From JBALVT01 sp045110675 (GTDB lineage Bacteria > Pseudomonadota > Gammaproteobacteria > Pseudomonadales > Halieaceae): a stretch of DNA of 64,000 bases. The stretch spans positions 1-64,000 of the forward strand of contig JBGCGJ010000019.1 of NCBI GenBank assembly GCA_045110675.1, given 5' to 3'. Below are positions 51,230 to 60,770 of this stretch, piece after piece (the first letter of the stretch is position 1; every line of letters starts with the position of its first letter). Under the pieces are notes generated by a model. That model was not told where the DNA came from and ran no database searches. It saw only the letters and a program-made list of their open reading frames with translations. The position numbers and the translations under genes were made by a program.

Positions 51230-52865
51230 GCTTGAGGTGTGTCACCGATGCTTTGCCGTCCTTCAGGAACACCCGGTTGCGTCCCTGCCTCTTGGCTTCA
51301 TAGAGAGCATCATCAGCGGCTTTAATCATATTGGCTTCAACCACTTTCGCCGATGGCGTGAAAATAGCGACGCCGATGCTGACCGTAACCACCTGTTCGC
51401 TTTTCGCTACATCACTGCGGATACGCAGATTTTCTATTTCACTTCGCAGACGCTCTGCGATAGCCAGAGCCGTCTCGCTCCCGGCGTCTGCCAGCACCAC
51501 GCAGAACTCCTCGCCCCCGTAGCGGGCCAGGTAATCTGTCGACCGGTACAGGTTTTTCTGTAAAGTCTGGGCAATCTGTTTGAGGACCTGATCACCGGCC
51601 GGATGTCCGTAGCGGTCATTGTAGGGTTTAAAGTAATCCACATCGATCATTAGCACCGACATGGCGTTTTTCAACCGTGCACATTGACGCCAGCTGCGCT
51701 CCAGCACATCGTCGAGAAAACGACGATTGGCAATTCCCGTCAGCGCGTCCTGCTCTGACAGCTTCGACAAATCCTCATTTTGATCGAGTAATTCCTGATT
51801 CTGTTGTTGGATTTGCTCAAGCAGTTCGTTGAACTGGCTGAACATGGTATCCATTTCATCTTTGTCGGCGCTGGCTAGCCGGCGGGAGTAGTCACCTGTG
51901 TTGATGATTTCCAGCATTGTCTTTTTGGCATTCAAAATACGATTGATGACGACGTGAGAGAAAAACAGTACCAGCATAAAGAGTATTAAAGCAGACGAAG
52001 CGAAGCCGACGAGAACGGTGCTGGATAGTAGGTCTTCGGAGAAACCTCGCTCTTGCGTAGACTGCTCGACGAGAAACAAAGGTTTATTCGCGCTATCTCT
52101 CAGCGTCCAGTACAGGTTTCCCTGTTCGTCTCGAGGCAGTTGCTCGACCCCCTCAAGCCTCAGACGTTCCAACGCAGACGACAAAAACGCATCTTCAGTC
52201 GCTTCGGGCAAAGTCACAAAGCGCATATCAGTCTGCAGATTTTTTCCCACTAGATTGAAATAGTGCTCATCGAGTAGACGCCAGAAAATCAAGATTCCCC
52301 TGGGCGCAGGATAGGGCTCCTCACTGGTGACAATATGGCTGGCGGCAAAAGCTACTGGCCCCAGATTGCTCTGACCGATTCCGGAACCGATGAAGGGGTC
52401 TTCAACACTGCCGTCCTGGTTGACTGAGAAGCCGATGCTAATTTTGGGTGGTATGAACTCGCTCCCTGAGTCCAACAATGCTTCGACTCTTTCGCTGTAA
52501 AAACTGTATTTAATACCGCCTTGGGCTGCTACAAATACAGCTCCGTCTACTTCGAGCGCCTCCAGGGAATCTTCTTCCAGATTGGCATTGATGTATTGTT
52601 GATAGACGGAATCATCTCTGCGCGATTCGATGAAGTCATAGCTATCATCCCAGATAGCATAATCACTGGCGTTGAGCGCCAGTGATTTCTGTGTATCAGC
52701 AACCGTCAGCCGCACTCGTTCGATATCTTTGTTATCGGCGTTAAACTCAAGCGCCCTAAGAGCGGGAATTTCAAACAGGTAGTGGGAAACCATCTGGCCG
52801 ACAAAAGCCAGTATTAGGCCCAGTGTCAGTATGCCAAGAAGTTTATACTTCAGGCTGAGTTTCAT
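51216..52865 (-). CDS. Diguanylate cyclase with CHASE4-like sensor
   Basis: A 549-residue membrane enzyme that makes c-di-GMP. TM1 (KLLGILTLGLILAFVGQM) is followed by a periplasmic sensor of about 230 residues resembling CHASE4 (LNASDYAIWDDSYDFIE). TM2 is near 280-305 (STVLVGFASSALILFMLVLF), then a HAMP-like linker and coiled coil, and a GGDEF domain from about 375. The active site is RYGGEEFCVVLADAG, with DIDYFKPYNDRYGH binding Mg/GTP, so it should be active. Its 3' end overlaps the convergent selenoprotein gene by 14 nt. The possible substrate for the HD-GYP protein at 30384 is its product, though that gene is far away. Confidence 0.94.
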   Translation of the reverse strand: MKLSLKYKLLGILTLGLILAFVGQMVSHYLFEIPALRALEFNADNKDIERVRLTVADTQKSLALNASDYAIWDDSYDFIESRRDDSVYQQYINANLEEDSLEALEVDGAVFVAAQGGIKYSFYSERVEALLDSGSEFIPPKISIGFSVNQDGSVEDPFIGSGIGQSNLGPVAFAASHIVTSEEPYPAPRGILIFWRLLDEHYFNLVGKNLQTDMRFVTLPEATEDAFLSSALERLRLEGVEQLPRDEQGNLYWTLRDSANKPLFLVEQSTQERGFSEDLLSSTVLVGFASSALILFMLVLFFSHVVINRILNAKKTMLEIINTGDYSRRLASADKDEMDTMFSQFNELLEQIQQQNQELLDQNEDLSKLSEQDALTGIANRRFLDDVLERSWRQCARLKNAMSVLMIDVDYFKPYNDRYGHPAGDQVLKQIAQTLQKNLYRSTDYLARYGGEEFCVVLADAGSETALAIAERLRSEIENLRIRSDVAKSEQVVTVSIGVAIFTPSAKVVEANMIKAADDALYEAKRQGRNRVFLKDGKASVTHLKLRKT

Positions 52866-53134
52866 CCGCGTCTACCTGTGTTGAGCTGCCGGGAGTAAGG
52901 ATATCTTTCTTCGCTCGCTTGCCTTGTTATTGTGGACAGATCTTTCAGATGATAACGGCAGATCTGCTGTTGGAAAGAGTGGCACATTCAAACGGCTATT
53001 ACCAACCTCACCACTGTGTTATCGGTAAGGATTGAGAAGTATTTAGCACTATTTTTCTACCATCGCACCAGGCAATAACCGCCGGACGCGGCAATGGATC
53101 AAAATTCAGGTGAAGCGACCAAAAATCATGCCGC

Positions 53135-53722
53135 CTAGATGTTCAAGTGAACAAGCGCCGCTATTAATGAAATCACCAGTGGCGCCAACAATTTTGGCCC
53201 GCCGAACAGAAACCAGGGCGAGGCGGGAAACGCAAAGGTTCTCTCTAGAGATGCAAGCTTCAGCCCGTGGTGTTCACTGCCGATCGTTGCCGGCAGAATC
53301 TCCATCAGGTCTCTGCGGCTGCGATAGCGAATCATTCCCGCTGCACCCCAGCCCTCGTCTTGATCGCAGGCAACATTTTCGACATTGCCACTCGCAGCCC
53401 TCGCAACCAATACCGGGTGTCCGGCCTTGCGCAGTAGTGATCCCAGGAATATTTTTTGATAGGCATCCAGTTTCTTACGGGACTCCTTCACAGGTTTGTT
53501 TAACAGCAGCAAATTAACCATCACGAAATCTTTGCCATCGTCATTGGCGAAGAAGTGACGCACGTTCTCTCGCTGTTGCTCTGTCCAGGTGCCGTCGGCA
53601 TTAAACAGCTTCATGGTTTGCTCGACTTCTTCGGGAGTGATTTTGCTGCGAAAGCCTACATACCAGAACCAAAATATGGCGTAAACCAAGCCCGCTGTAA
53701 TCCAAATTGCGAATACGTTCAT
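53135..53722 (-). CDS. Hypothetical membrane protein, DUF1330/EthD-like
   Basis: A 195-residue protein with a TM helix at each end (MNVFAIWITAGLVYAIFWFW; LLAPLVISLIAALVHL). The central part (DFVMVNLLLLNKPVKES, VLVARAASGNVENVACDQD, MIRYRSRRDLMEIL) recalls the ferredoxin-like dimeric alpha-beta barrel of DUF1330/EthD-type proteins. The family call is from pattern only. It is the last gene of a minus-strand cluster with a sulfatase. Function unknown. Confidence 0.75.
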   Translation of the reverse strand: MNVFAIWITAGLVYAIFWFWYVGFRSKITPEEVEQTMKLFNADGTWTEQQRENVRHFFANDDGKDFVMVNLLLLNKPVKESRKKLDAYQKIFLGSLLRKAGHPVLVARAASGNVENVACDQDEGWGAAGMIRYRSRRDLMEILPATIGSEHHGLKLASLERTFAFPASPWFLFGGPKLLAPLVISLIAALVHLNI

Positions 53723-53793
53723 ACGATTGAATCCCTCCTATCGCCGGGCAAGTCGTTAAAGGGAACACTTGAGTCTTTCACCGTCGACTCCTC

Positions 53794-54483
53794 CTAAAAA
53801 AGTGTGTAACGCGAGCCTCGCGGCTCGGGAGTTTTGTGCTCTTCAGGCAATGTGCAAATCCGATTCATACGGGTAGTACTGCCGTCAGCGTACTCCCAGA
53901 CCAGTTGCTCTCCCGCAAGATAGCGACGCACAACAATGGGTCCCCAACCAAACGGACGAAAATTGAGGATATCGTTCTCCCAGGTCATACTGGCACTAGT
54001 GCGTCCACAGTATTCTCTGTCACCAATAGTAAACAAAACCGAGCCCTCGGTATCGTTGGAGTTTTCACCGCCACTACTATTGGGTCCGCCATCATGAATA
54101 ATGCCTGCGGCAGTAATGACAACTCGACGACCGCATTGCTCTACTCGCTCAAGATGACCAACCTTACCCGTCACGCCCATCCACAAGCCGCGAATATCCG
54201 CCGCACCTTCGATCAAGGGTTCAGTACATTGTGCCAGGATGGGCAGCGGAAAATGATCATAGGCACAACCTGGGGTGTTGCCCTTGGGAATATCCGCCGC
54301 CATTTTTCCGCTGCCATCTAAAAGCGGCAGCTCACAATAGTTGACTGTGCTGCCGTCGCCAGCAAGGGTTGCTGGATCGATGGCCAAAGGAGGTCGACTT
54401 GAGAAGTACATCAGCCAGAACAAAACTAATACCAGAAAAAGCAGCGTGGCGACGATTCTTATCAGCCATTTTTTGATCATCAT
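53794..54483 (-). CDS. Hypothetical membrane-anchored protein
   Basis: A 229-residue protein I do not recognise. It has one N-terminal TM helix (IVATLLFLVLVLFWLMYF), then an extracytoplasmic domain with Gly/Asn-rich DGGPNSSGGENSNDTEGS, five or six Cys that could form disulfides (CELPLLDG, GCAYDHF, AQCTEP, EQCGRR, EYCGRT, RICTLP), and conserved-looking Trp residues (FGWGPIVVRRYLAG). The ATG at 54483 has AAGGA upstream; a start 11 codons earlier is less likely. It lies 39 nt after the sulfatase on the same strand and may act with it in the periplasm. Confidence 0.75.
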   Translation of the reverse strand: MMIKKWLIRIVATLLFLVLVLFWLMYFSSRPPLAIDPATLAGDGSTVNYCELPLLDGSGKMAADIPKGNTPGCAYDHFPLPILAQCTEPLIEGAADIRGLWMGVTGKVGHLERVEQCGRRVVITAAGIIHDGGPNSSGGENSNDTEGSVLFTIGDREYCGRTSASMTWENDILNFRPFGWGPIVVRRYLAGEQLVWEYADGSTTRMNRICTLPEEHKTPEPRGSRYTLF

Positions 54484-54522
54484 AGGGCCTTCCTTTCCAC
54501 TTTGTTCTGCGCTCAACTCATT

Positions 54523-56202
54523 CTAATTTGGCGTATAAATATATTCGTCACCTTCGACAAACTTCTCCGCCAGGGTTTTATCAATCATCACAGGCATTTG
54601 TGTCGTCGGCGCATAGAGCGGCCCCCTTGAGCCCGCCTGATGAGCTGCGAGCAAGGCACTCAGTTGATCGAGCTTTTCAGGATGACTTGTCGCGAGGTTG
54701 CTTTGTTCGGTCGGATCCTGTGCCAAATCGTAGAGCCATTTCTTAAGACCATCGGTGGGTCTATTGTTAATCTGCAGTTTCCAATCACCGTGGCGCACTA
54801 CCTGATAATGGCCGTTTTGCCAAAACAGCGTTTCGCGGCTCCACTCGAGGGCACCCTCATTCGTCGCCAAAGGCAGAAGATCAAGGCCGTCGATATCCAC
54901 ACCCTCAGGGTTTGCAGCGCCAGCGGCAGCTGCCAATGTCGGCATCATATCGATATGGGCAACCGGGTTGTCCACAGTGGTTCCGGGTGCAATTTTCGCT
55001 GGCCACTTCACGAACATGGGTACCCGAAGACCCCCTTCAAACATAGTGATCTTCCAACCGCGGTAAGGGCTGTTCACATCATCTATGCCGATGTAACCGG
55101 GGCCGCCGTTATCGCTGGTAAATACTACGATGGTGTTGTCTGCCAAACCCTCTTCTTCAAGAGTATTCAGAACGCGCTCAACACTGCGATCCAGTGCACG
55201 AACCATGGCGGCGTATACACGTTTGCGATGCGGCTCGATGTTGCCCACTGCTTCGTAGTCTTCGACAGTGGCCTGCAGCGGTGTATGAGTTCCCCAGTGT
55301 GCCAAATAGAGAAAGAACGGACGGTTTTTATTGGCCTGAATCACCTTAATGGATTCATCCGTCCAATAATCGGTCAGATAACCCCTTGGCCGAAATCGGT
55401 CAGCATCTCCAGAATTAAAGGAACTGGCGTAGTCCATTCCCGCCCACAGAAATTTATCGATAGGATCAAAAGGCAATTTGGCGTTTACCACCTTGGGATC
55501 ATCTTCGGGAAGATAGAGGCCACTAGCCATCAACAAACTGTCATCAAACCCCTGCTGATGAGGAGCCATGCCATTGTCACGACCCAAGTGCCATTTGCCG
55601 ATATGGGCGGTGTAATAGCCCTTATCTTTGAGTATCTCGGCAATAGTCACCTCAGATGCTGGCAAACCCTTTTGTTCGTATGGCGGTTGACTGGCTTCCA
55701 AGGACTCATCGTAAAAACCGGGTGGCATGTCGTTGTCCATACCTGCAGACAAAGCATTCACCATTTTGACCATTCCAGAAGGGGTTGGCGTGAATTCAAA
55801 TCCGGTGCGGGTGGGATAGCGCCCGGTCATCATCATTGCCCGTGAGGGCGCACAGGTGCTGGCTCCGGAATAGGACTGGGTGAATACGGCGCCCTCCTCG
55901 GCCAAACGATCAATACCAGGGGTTTTAAGCTGGCCATCCGCAACCCCGCCCCCGAAGGTTGAAATATCGTTATAACCCAGGTCATCCGCAACGATGAGAA
56001 TGATATTGGGGGGCCGCTCGCCGCTAATTGCAGCTGGACTGAGAGGCCCTTGCTGCCAGGGGATATCCCGATTTTCAGCAACCTCGTATTGGTTCGAGGA
56101 TTTGTATTTGATAACTGCCAGCAGTATATCGTTGCGCTTGAGCCAAGCGGTTGTTCCGACTAACAGCGCGATCACCATAGCTCCAACAAGATACTTTTTC
56201 AC
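54523..56202 (-). CDS. Sulfatase (formylglycine-dependent arylsulfatase family)
   Basis: A 559-residue type I sulfatase. A signal-anchor (YLVGAMVIALLVGTTAW) precedes the metal-binding IILIVADDLGYNDISTFGGG. The modification motif is STCAPSRAMMMTGR (C-x-P-x-R), whose Cys becomes formylglycine. HIGKWHLGRDN, HWGTHTPLQ and FTSDNGGPGY complete the active site. The GTG at 56202 has GGGAGAG upstream; earlier ATGs give a longer start without RBS. It would remove sulfate from an exported or envelope-reaching sulfate ester. Marine bacteria often carry these for algal compounds; the target here is unknown. Confidence 0.94.
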   Translation of the reverse strand: MKKYLVGAMVIALLVGTTAWLKRNDILLAVIKYKSSNQYEVAENRDIPWQQGPLSPAAISGERPPNIILIVADDLGYNDISTFGGGVADGQLKTPGIDRLAEEGAVFTQSYSGASTCAPSRAMMMTGRYPTRTGFEFTPTPSGMVKMVNALSAGMDNDMPPGFYDESLEASQPPYEQKGLPASEVTIAEILKDKGYYTAHIGKWHLGRDNGMAPHQQGFDDSLLMASGLYLPEDDPKVVNAKLPFDPIDKFLWAGMDYASSFNSGDADRFRPRGYLTDYWTDESIKVIQANKNRPFFLYLAHWGTHTPLQATVEDYEAVGNIEPHRKRVYAAMVRALDRSVERVLNTLEEEGLADNTIVVFTSDNGGPGYIGIDDVNSPYRGWKITMFEGGLRVPMFVKWPAKIAPGTTVDNPVAHIDMMPTLAAAAGAANPEGVDIDGLDLLPLATNEGALEWSRETLFWQNGHYQVVRHGDWKLQINNRPTDGLKKWLYDLAQDPTEQSNLATSHPEKLDQLSALLAAHQAGSRGPLYAPTTQMPVMIDKTLAEKFVEGDEYIYTPN

Positions 56203-56336
56203 AAAGAAAACTCTCCCTCGAGTAATTGGCATTATATGTGTCATATTATTTCGTCGGACACTCAACGTCAAGCCCGGAACACGAGCCTAACTAATGCTCC
56301 CGTCGAGTGCAGTATTTTGGAATGAGAAATGGAAAG

Positions 56337-57314
56337 TCAGGAGAAATGTGGCAAGACCTTACTGCCAAACAGTTCGAGGCTTTTCCAGCCGAATTCAATT
56401 GGCGTGCCACCACACAAAGGAGATAAATTTATGGTGCCTTTGCTCTGCATTTTCTCAACCGCCTGTTCCGGTGTCAGAATGCAGTACTTACCTTCGGCTC
56501 TCAACTCTTCCAGGCTCGTTGCACTGGATTCTGCGTAGGCGCGACGGGTTTTATGTTTCCACTGGCCATAGGACAGTGCGTCGTATAGCAGATGTTCGCC
56601 GATCTCCTGCCAACCGCGGTCGGGATCTTCAGCGATCAACGTCAAACTGGGTTCATTGGGATAGATCACCGCTCCATGGGCAAAGCCAGCTTCTTCGCAG
56701 GCCCTATCGTAGGCCTTCTGCAAACTTGGATCATCAATCGGCGGAGCGAACATCAAACCAAACCTAGCAGCCCTTCTAGCCGCCGCTTTACTGTTGCCAC
56801 CCACACAAATCAAACGATGAGGTGGGCGAACTGGCGTTGGATTGAGCATTACCTGTGCGCCCCGATAACTGAAGCGCTCTCCACGCAATGCTTTGAGCAA
56901 AACATCGAGCTTTTCATCCATCACCGCACCGCGAGAGGACCAATCTACACCCATAGTTTGATATTCAACTTGGCGATATCCCAGCCCTACTACCGCCATG
57001 AAGCGGCCACCGGAAAGCAAATCCAACACCGCAATATCCTCTGCAATTCGAAGAGGGTCATGCAGTGGTAGCAATAGGGCACTAACGCTGAGAGCAACTC
57101 TGCTAGTGGCCTGGGCCGCTGCCGCTGCCATCATGAGGGGAGAAGACAAAAATCCATCCGCAGTATTATGGTGCTCCGAAAAGCCCACAACCGAAACTCC
57201 CGCCTCGTCAGCCCATTTCACCATTTCCTGGCACGCCTGATATCGAGCTTGTTGCGAGTCGGGACAACTCGGGCCTGAACGCAGATCGAACTGCAATACG
57301 CTGGTTGGTTTCAT
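56337..57314 (-). CDS. LLM-class flavin-dependent oxidoreductase
   Basis: A 325-residue bacterial-luciferase-like protein. The TIM-barrel features GFSEHHNTADGFLSSP, RVALSVSALLLPLHDPLRIAEDIAVLD and GLGYRQVEY are typical of F420- or FMN-dependent LLM monooxygenases. It would need reduced flavin from elsewhere or F420. It lies between a thioesterase gene (53 nt) and a sulfatase gene (135 nt), all on the minus strand. The substrate is unknown. A second, divergent paralogue is at 59688-60650. Confidence 0.9.
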   Translation of the reverse strand: MKPTSVLQFDLRSGPSCPDSQQARYQACQEMVKWADEAGVSVVGFSEHHNTADGFLSSPLMMAAAAAQATSRVALSVSALLLPLHDPLRIAEDIAVLDLLSGGRFMAVVGLGYRQVEYQTMGVDWSSRGAVMDEKLDVLLKALRGERFSYRGAQVMLNPTPVRPPHRLICVGGNSKAAARRAARFGLMFAPPIDDPSLQKAYDRACEEAGFAHGAVIYPNEPSLTLIAEDPDRGWQEIGEHLLYDALSYGQWKHKTRRAYAESSATSLEELRAEGKYCILTPEQAVEKMQSKGTINLSPLCGGTPIEFGWKSLELFGSKVLPHFS

Positions 57315-57367
57315 TTAGACGAATCTCGAGTCTGAAGCGGAATTAGGGATTCTCCCACTGGCGAAAA

Positions 57368-57757
57368 CTAGTGACCGACTTTCTCCCGATAAAAGTCGGG
57401 AATTCTCTGGGGGCGATGGGTCTGGGGGTGCCAATGCACCATCACTGCAGTGCCTTTGGCGGCAAGTTTATCGTTCTGATGCATCACTCCCTCGAGAGTG
57501 ATGGAGCTATTGCCCACCGCGACGGACTCCATGCTCATGGTGACCTCGGATCCATAGTGGGTTTCACCGATGAAATCTATCTGCAGAGATGCCAAGGTAA
57601 AGTGAAGCATTTCACCTTCAGTATCAATAGCCTCCAGCGATGCCATATACCTCACCCGCAAGTCCTCGAACCAGGCGGCAATGGACACGTTGTTAACATG
57701 GCCCACCAAATCTGTTTCACTGATTCGTGGAGTAAGCGTGATTGAGAATAGGGACAT
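57368..57757 (-). CDS. Acyl-CoA thioesterase, 4HBT hotdog family
   Basis: A 129-residue hotdog thioesterase. SETDLVGHVNNVSIAAWFEDLR carries the Asp and HVNN of the 4-hydroxybenzoyl-CoA thioesterase active site, and the core strand SLQIDFIGETHYGSEVTM follows. GAGG precedes the ATG. It heads the minus-strand run thioesterase, LLM oxidoreductase, sulfatase, two unknown membrane proteins. A distant relative is at 12197-12631. Substrate unknown. Confidence 0.88.
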   Translation of the reverse strand: MSLFSITLTPRISETDLVGHVNNVSIAAWFEDLRVRYMASLEAIDTEGEMLHFTLASLQIDFIGETHYGSEVTMSMESVAVGNSSITLEGVMHQNDKLAAKGTAVMVHWHPQTHRPQRIPDFYREKVGH

Positions 57758-57910
57758 AGAGCACCTCGGTAATTTGCCGAGGCATTATGCCCGATATACC
57801 AATAGCAACAAAATGCCAGGCAACAACTCGCCCCCGCGATGAATCAGGTACTCTTTGTGGCCGCAGAGGCGACAAACCAAGCAAAATTCAATATGAATAG
57901 GAAAACACAG

Positions 57911-58726
57911 ATGACAGATGCACAAAAACTTGCCGTCGCACAGGACATGCTAGACGCCTGGACGAAACTTGACTGGGAGAGGGTCTACGAGCTTTTTGGT
58001 GATGATGGTGTACTGCACAGCATGATGGTTGAGCCCGCGATCGGCGGCGCTGCTATTCGTGATCGGCTAGCCCTTTTTGAAGACGGCTTAACCCGTATGG
58101 ACTTTATTATTTTGCGCATGGGCATATTAAATGATGAAGTCGTGGTGGAACGAATAGACAGCTTCGATTTCAATGGCAACTCGATGGACTTGCCGGTGAT
58201 CGGGGTAATGAAAATCGAAAACGGCAGGGTGAAAGAATGGCGAGAGTACTATGACCTCAACTGGCAGCGCATTGGTATGGGCGCAAAAGGAAAACCGCCC
58301 CACACGTTAGCACCGCTCGACACTATCATCGAAGGGCAAGAAATGCCCGATGAGGCCAAGTTGGCTGTGGCACAGGCAATGCTCGACGCCTACGAAGCTC
58401 GCGATTGGGAGGGAGCTGCCTCACTGATAGCCGATGACGGCCTTATCCACTATGTCGAACAAGAGGCGATGCGCGGATCTGAAGCAATGCGAACACACTT
58501 GCAACGCATTGGTCCGGCGCTAACCCGAGTAGAATTTAAAATGCGGAGTATGGGCGTCATTGATGGTGTCGTGATGATTGAACGCATTGACCAATTCGAT
58601 TTCAAAGGTCATACAGCAGCGACTCCCGTCTACGGCACCATGGAGATTGCAGACAACAAAATTAAAGTGTGGCGCGAGTATTTCGATCAGCAGCAAATGT
58701 TACGTGGTATGGGGCTGGCGGGCTGA
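57911..58726 (+). CDS. Tandem NTF2/limonene-epoxide-hydrolase-like protein
   Basis: A 271-residue protein made of two similar NTF2-like domains (about 3-125 and 150-271). Both begin K-L-A-V-A-Q-x-M-L-D-A and both have E-R-I-D then F-D-F and W-R-E-Y-(Y/F)-D. The Arg-x-Asp and the final Asp match catalytic positions of limonene-1,2-epoxide hydrolase. The Tyr/Asn pair of that enzyme is not seen in either domain, so epoxide hydrolase activity is doubtful; a SnoaL-type or binding role is equally possible. The ATG at 57911 has AGGA upstream. Each half would equal one subunit of the usual homodimer. Confidence 0.85.
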   Translation: MTDAQKLAVAQDMLDAWTKLDWERVYELFGDDGVLHSMMVEPAIGGAAIRDRLALFEDGLTRMDFIILRMGILNDEVVVERIDSFDFNGNSMDLPVIGVMKIENGRVKEWREYYDLNWQRIGMGAKGKPPHTLAPLDTIIEGQEMPDEAKLAVAQAMLDAYEARDWEGAASLIADDGLIHYVEQEAMRGSEAMRTHLQRIGPALTRVEFKMRSMGVIDGVVMIERIDQFDFKGHTAATPVYGTMEIADNKIKVWREYFDQQQMLRGMGLAG

Positions 58727-58764
58727 CTGTATTGCGCAGCTCTCGGGTCAATATTCAGGAGTTT

Positions 58765-59691
58765 TTACGTACCTAAAAACTGAACATCGTGAGCCTTGAG
58801 CACGCCGCCGCACTCGCTACATGTCACCTTCCCCACCAGCGCATAACCACAGCGGTCGTGGGTCAAACGCATTGGCTTTCCCTCATTGCCGGAATCGCAC
58901 CACTTATCACCCCATTGCAAAAGCGTCAGAAAATACGGGTATAGCGCCTCGCCCATTTCGGTCAACTGGTATTCGAACCGCTTGGGTCTTTCCTGGTAAG
59001 CAATTTGCTCAAACACGCCGTGCTGAACCAGAAATTTGAGCCTGTCAGACAAAATATTGGTCGCTACCGGCAGCTCTTGATGGAACTGGTCGAAACGCGT
59101 CAACCCGTGAAACGATAAGGCTATGACATTCGAAGTCCAACGATCTCCTACTACGTTGATAAGATTTTTATACAGGCTCCGTTTACTGGGTACCTCCTCA
59201 ACGGATATCGATGAACGGCGTCGCACTTTCATTTCGCGTTCGTCACGGCGTGCACCAGGGCCCGGTCTATAACTGACTTCAGATACCAGCACTTCTTCAT
59301 CGCACTTGCGACACAGCATTTGCGGGGTAAATTCCTTACCGCACTTGCTGTGAATCAGAGCAATACCGTCTAACTGCGGTGTGTCGAAAAATTTTCGCTC
59401 CCAGTTCAATGCCATCAATGCGTTATCGTAAAGATCGATGGACTTTTGGGTAAGATGGTAGGTCAGTCGCTTACCGCCCTTGCGCTCCGACACCTGCTGC
59501 AAGCAATCGATTGACTGCAGCCATTTCAGCCGATCGGATAACACCCCGCGAGATACACCCATCGCGGTCATCATTTCAGTGAAAGAGTTAATACCCCAAA
59601 AAACTTCTTGGATAATCAGCAAACACCACTTGTCGCCAATCTGGTCCAGAGCTCGGTTGATAGAACTGGCACGGGTAACAAGTTTGCTCAT
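58765..59691 (-). CDS. Tandem HxlR-type transcriptional regulator
   Basis: A 308-residue regulator with two HxlR/MarR-like winged helix-turn-helix domains (about 10-95 and 170-255). The first shows IGDKWCLLIIQEVFWGINSF and SRGVLSDRLKWL; the second shows VGDRWTSNVIALSFHGLTRF and ATNILSDRLKFL. Each is followed by a C...C-x-x-C segment (CGKEFTPQMLCRKC; CGYALVGKVTCSEC) that may bind zinc. Thus the whole unit is duplicated. HxlR proteins normally dimerise with one domain each; this one could bind as a monomer. It overlaps the LLM oxidoreductase gene by 4 nt (ATGA) and may control it or the divergent thiolase operon. Confidence 0.9.
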   Translation of the reverse strand: MSKLVTRASSINRALDQIGDKWCLLIIQEVFWGINSFTEMMTAMGVSRGVLSDRLKWLQSIDCLQQVSERKGGKRLTYHLTQKSIDLYDNALMALNWERKFFDTPQLDGIALIHSKCGKEFTPQMLCRKCDEEVLVSEVSYRPGPGARRDEREMKVRRRSSISVEEVPSKRSLYKNLINVVGDRWTSNVIALSFHGLTRFDQFHQELPVATNILSDRLKFLVQHGVFEQIAYQERPKRFEYQLTEMGEALYPYFLTLLQWGDKWCDSGNEGKPMRLTHDRCGYALVGKVTCSECGGVLKAHDVQFLGT

Positions 59692-60650
59692 TTTTTACTT
59701 AATGCCTGGAGAGATTTTAGTCCACCGGGGTCTCCCGCAGTGGCAGGCACCAAACAGACTTCATCTGCTCCAGCGGCGCGATACTCTTCCAGACGAGCGT
59801 CGATCTGGGCTTGTGTGCCCACCAGGCCGATGGCGGTCATTAACTCATCAGGCATTGCCGCCAAAAGTTCTTTGGGGTGGGGGCGAGTGCGGGCAAACTC
59901 AACAAGCTCGGCAAAACCGGCTTCACTAATCATTTCGGCATAACCGGGAGCGGCCAGATAGCCAACGACGGCACGCAACATTTGATCGATTGCTTCACGC
60001 TCAGGGTCGACCGCACAGCATAGCCAAACGGCCAACTTAGGCGCGCTTCTGCCAGCTTTTTGTGCAGCATCCTCCATCTGCGCACGCAACCGCATAAGGC
60101 TTTGCGGGGTAACCATGTTTAACACCATGCGATCGGCATAACGGGCAGCGGCTCTCACAGCGGCTGGGCCAAACGCAGCAATGGTAATGGGCGTCTTTGG
60201 GGCATCCAATCGCAAACGATAGCCTTTGCTACTGGCAAGCTCCCCGGAAAAATCCACTTTTTCGCCATCGAGTAAGCGGCGCACTATCTGTGCGGTTTCG
60301 GCTAAGTGCGTGGCGGTTCGCGCGCGCTCACGTCCATGCCACTCCTCCACGACGACCACGCTGGACGCACCAAGCGCCAGATTCGTCTGACGATCGGTCA
60401 ACGTAGCGACCGAGGCAATACCCATTGCCATGGTCATGGGAGTGCGAACCGAGACGGCCAGAGGCCCCAGCGTGAGGGCGATTTTCTCAGTCTTATTTCC
60501 GGCTGCGGTGGCAAATGCGAAAGCATCGAAGGTGGCCATCTCTCCAATCCACAGCTCAGGGTATCCGAGCCGATCTGCGTTGACGGCGACATCAAGGTTT
60601 TCGACCGCCGGTCGATCCTGCCACAAGGGAGTCACTACGCTGAATTTCAT
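59688..60650 (-). CDS. LLM-class flavin-dependent oxidoreductase
   Basis: A 320-residue LLM-family protein. It has LWIGEMATFDAFAFATAAG near the N-terminus, LTLGPLAVSVRTPMTMAMGIASVATLTDR and GASSVVVVEEWHGRE, as in F420-dependent-type oxidoreductases of the LLM family. The usual C-terminal region (EEYRAAGADEVCLVPAT) is present. It starts a two-gene minus-strand unit with the tandem HxlR regulator and diverges from the thiolase-thiolase-carotenoid-oxygenase operon. Cofactor (FMN or F420) and substrate unknown. Confidence 0.9.
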   Translation of the reverse strand: MKFSVVTPLWQDRPAVENLDVAVNADRLGYPELWIGEMATFDAFAFATAAGNKTEKIALTLGPLAVSVRTPMTMAMGIASVATLTDRQTNLALGASSVVVVEEWHGRERARTATHLAETAQIVRRLLDGEKVDFSGELASSKGYRLRLDAPKTPITIAAFGPAAVRAAARYADRMVLNMVTPQSLMRLRAQMEDAAQKAGRSAPKLAVWLCCAVDPEREAIDQMLRAVVGYLAAPGYAEMISEAGFAELVEFARTRPHPKELLAAMPDELMTAIGLVGTQAQIDARLEEYRAAGADEVCLVPATAGDPGGLKSLQALSKK

Positions 60651-60770
60651 GTCTTTAGTTCACCTTGAGGCCTAACTCGAACCGACATTATAATTGTGGA
60701 GTCTTTTTATGCAATCTATAGATAGGTACTTCATACAAAGACTAAAGAGAGTTTTTCGGAATCTGCAGAC

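Noticed and set aside
54640..55845. Long plus-strand open frame of about 400 codons
   Set aside because: It lies wholly opposite the sulfatase gene, whose catalytic motifs are intact. It has no ribosome binding site or recognisable domain.
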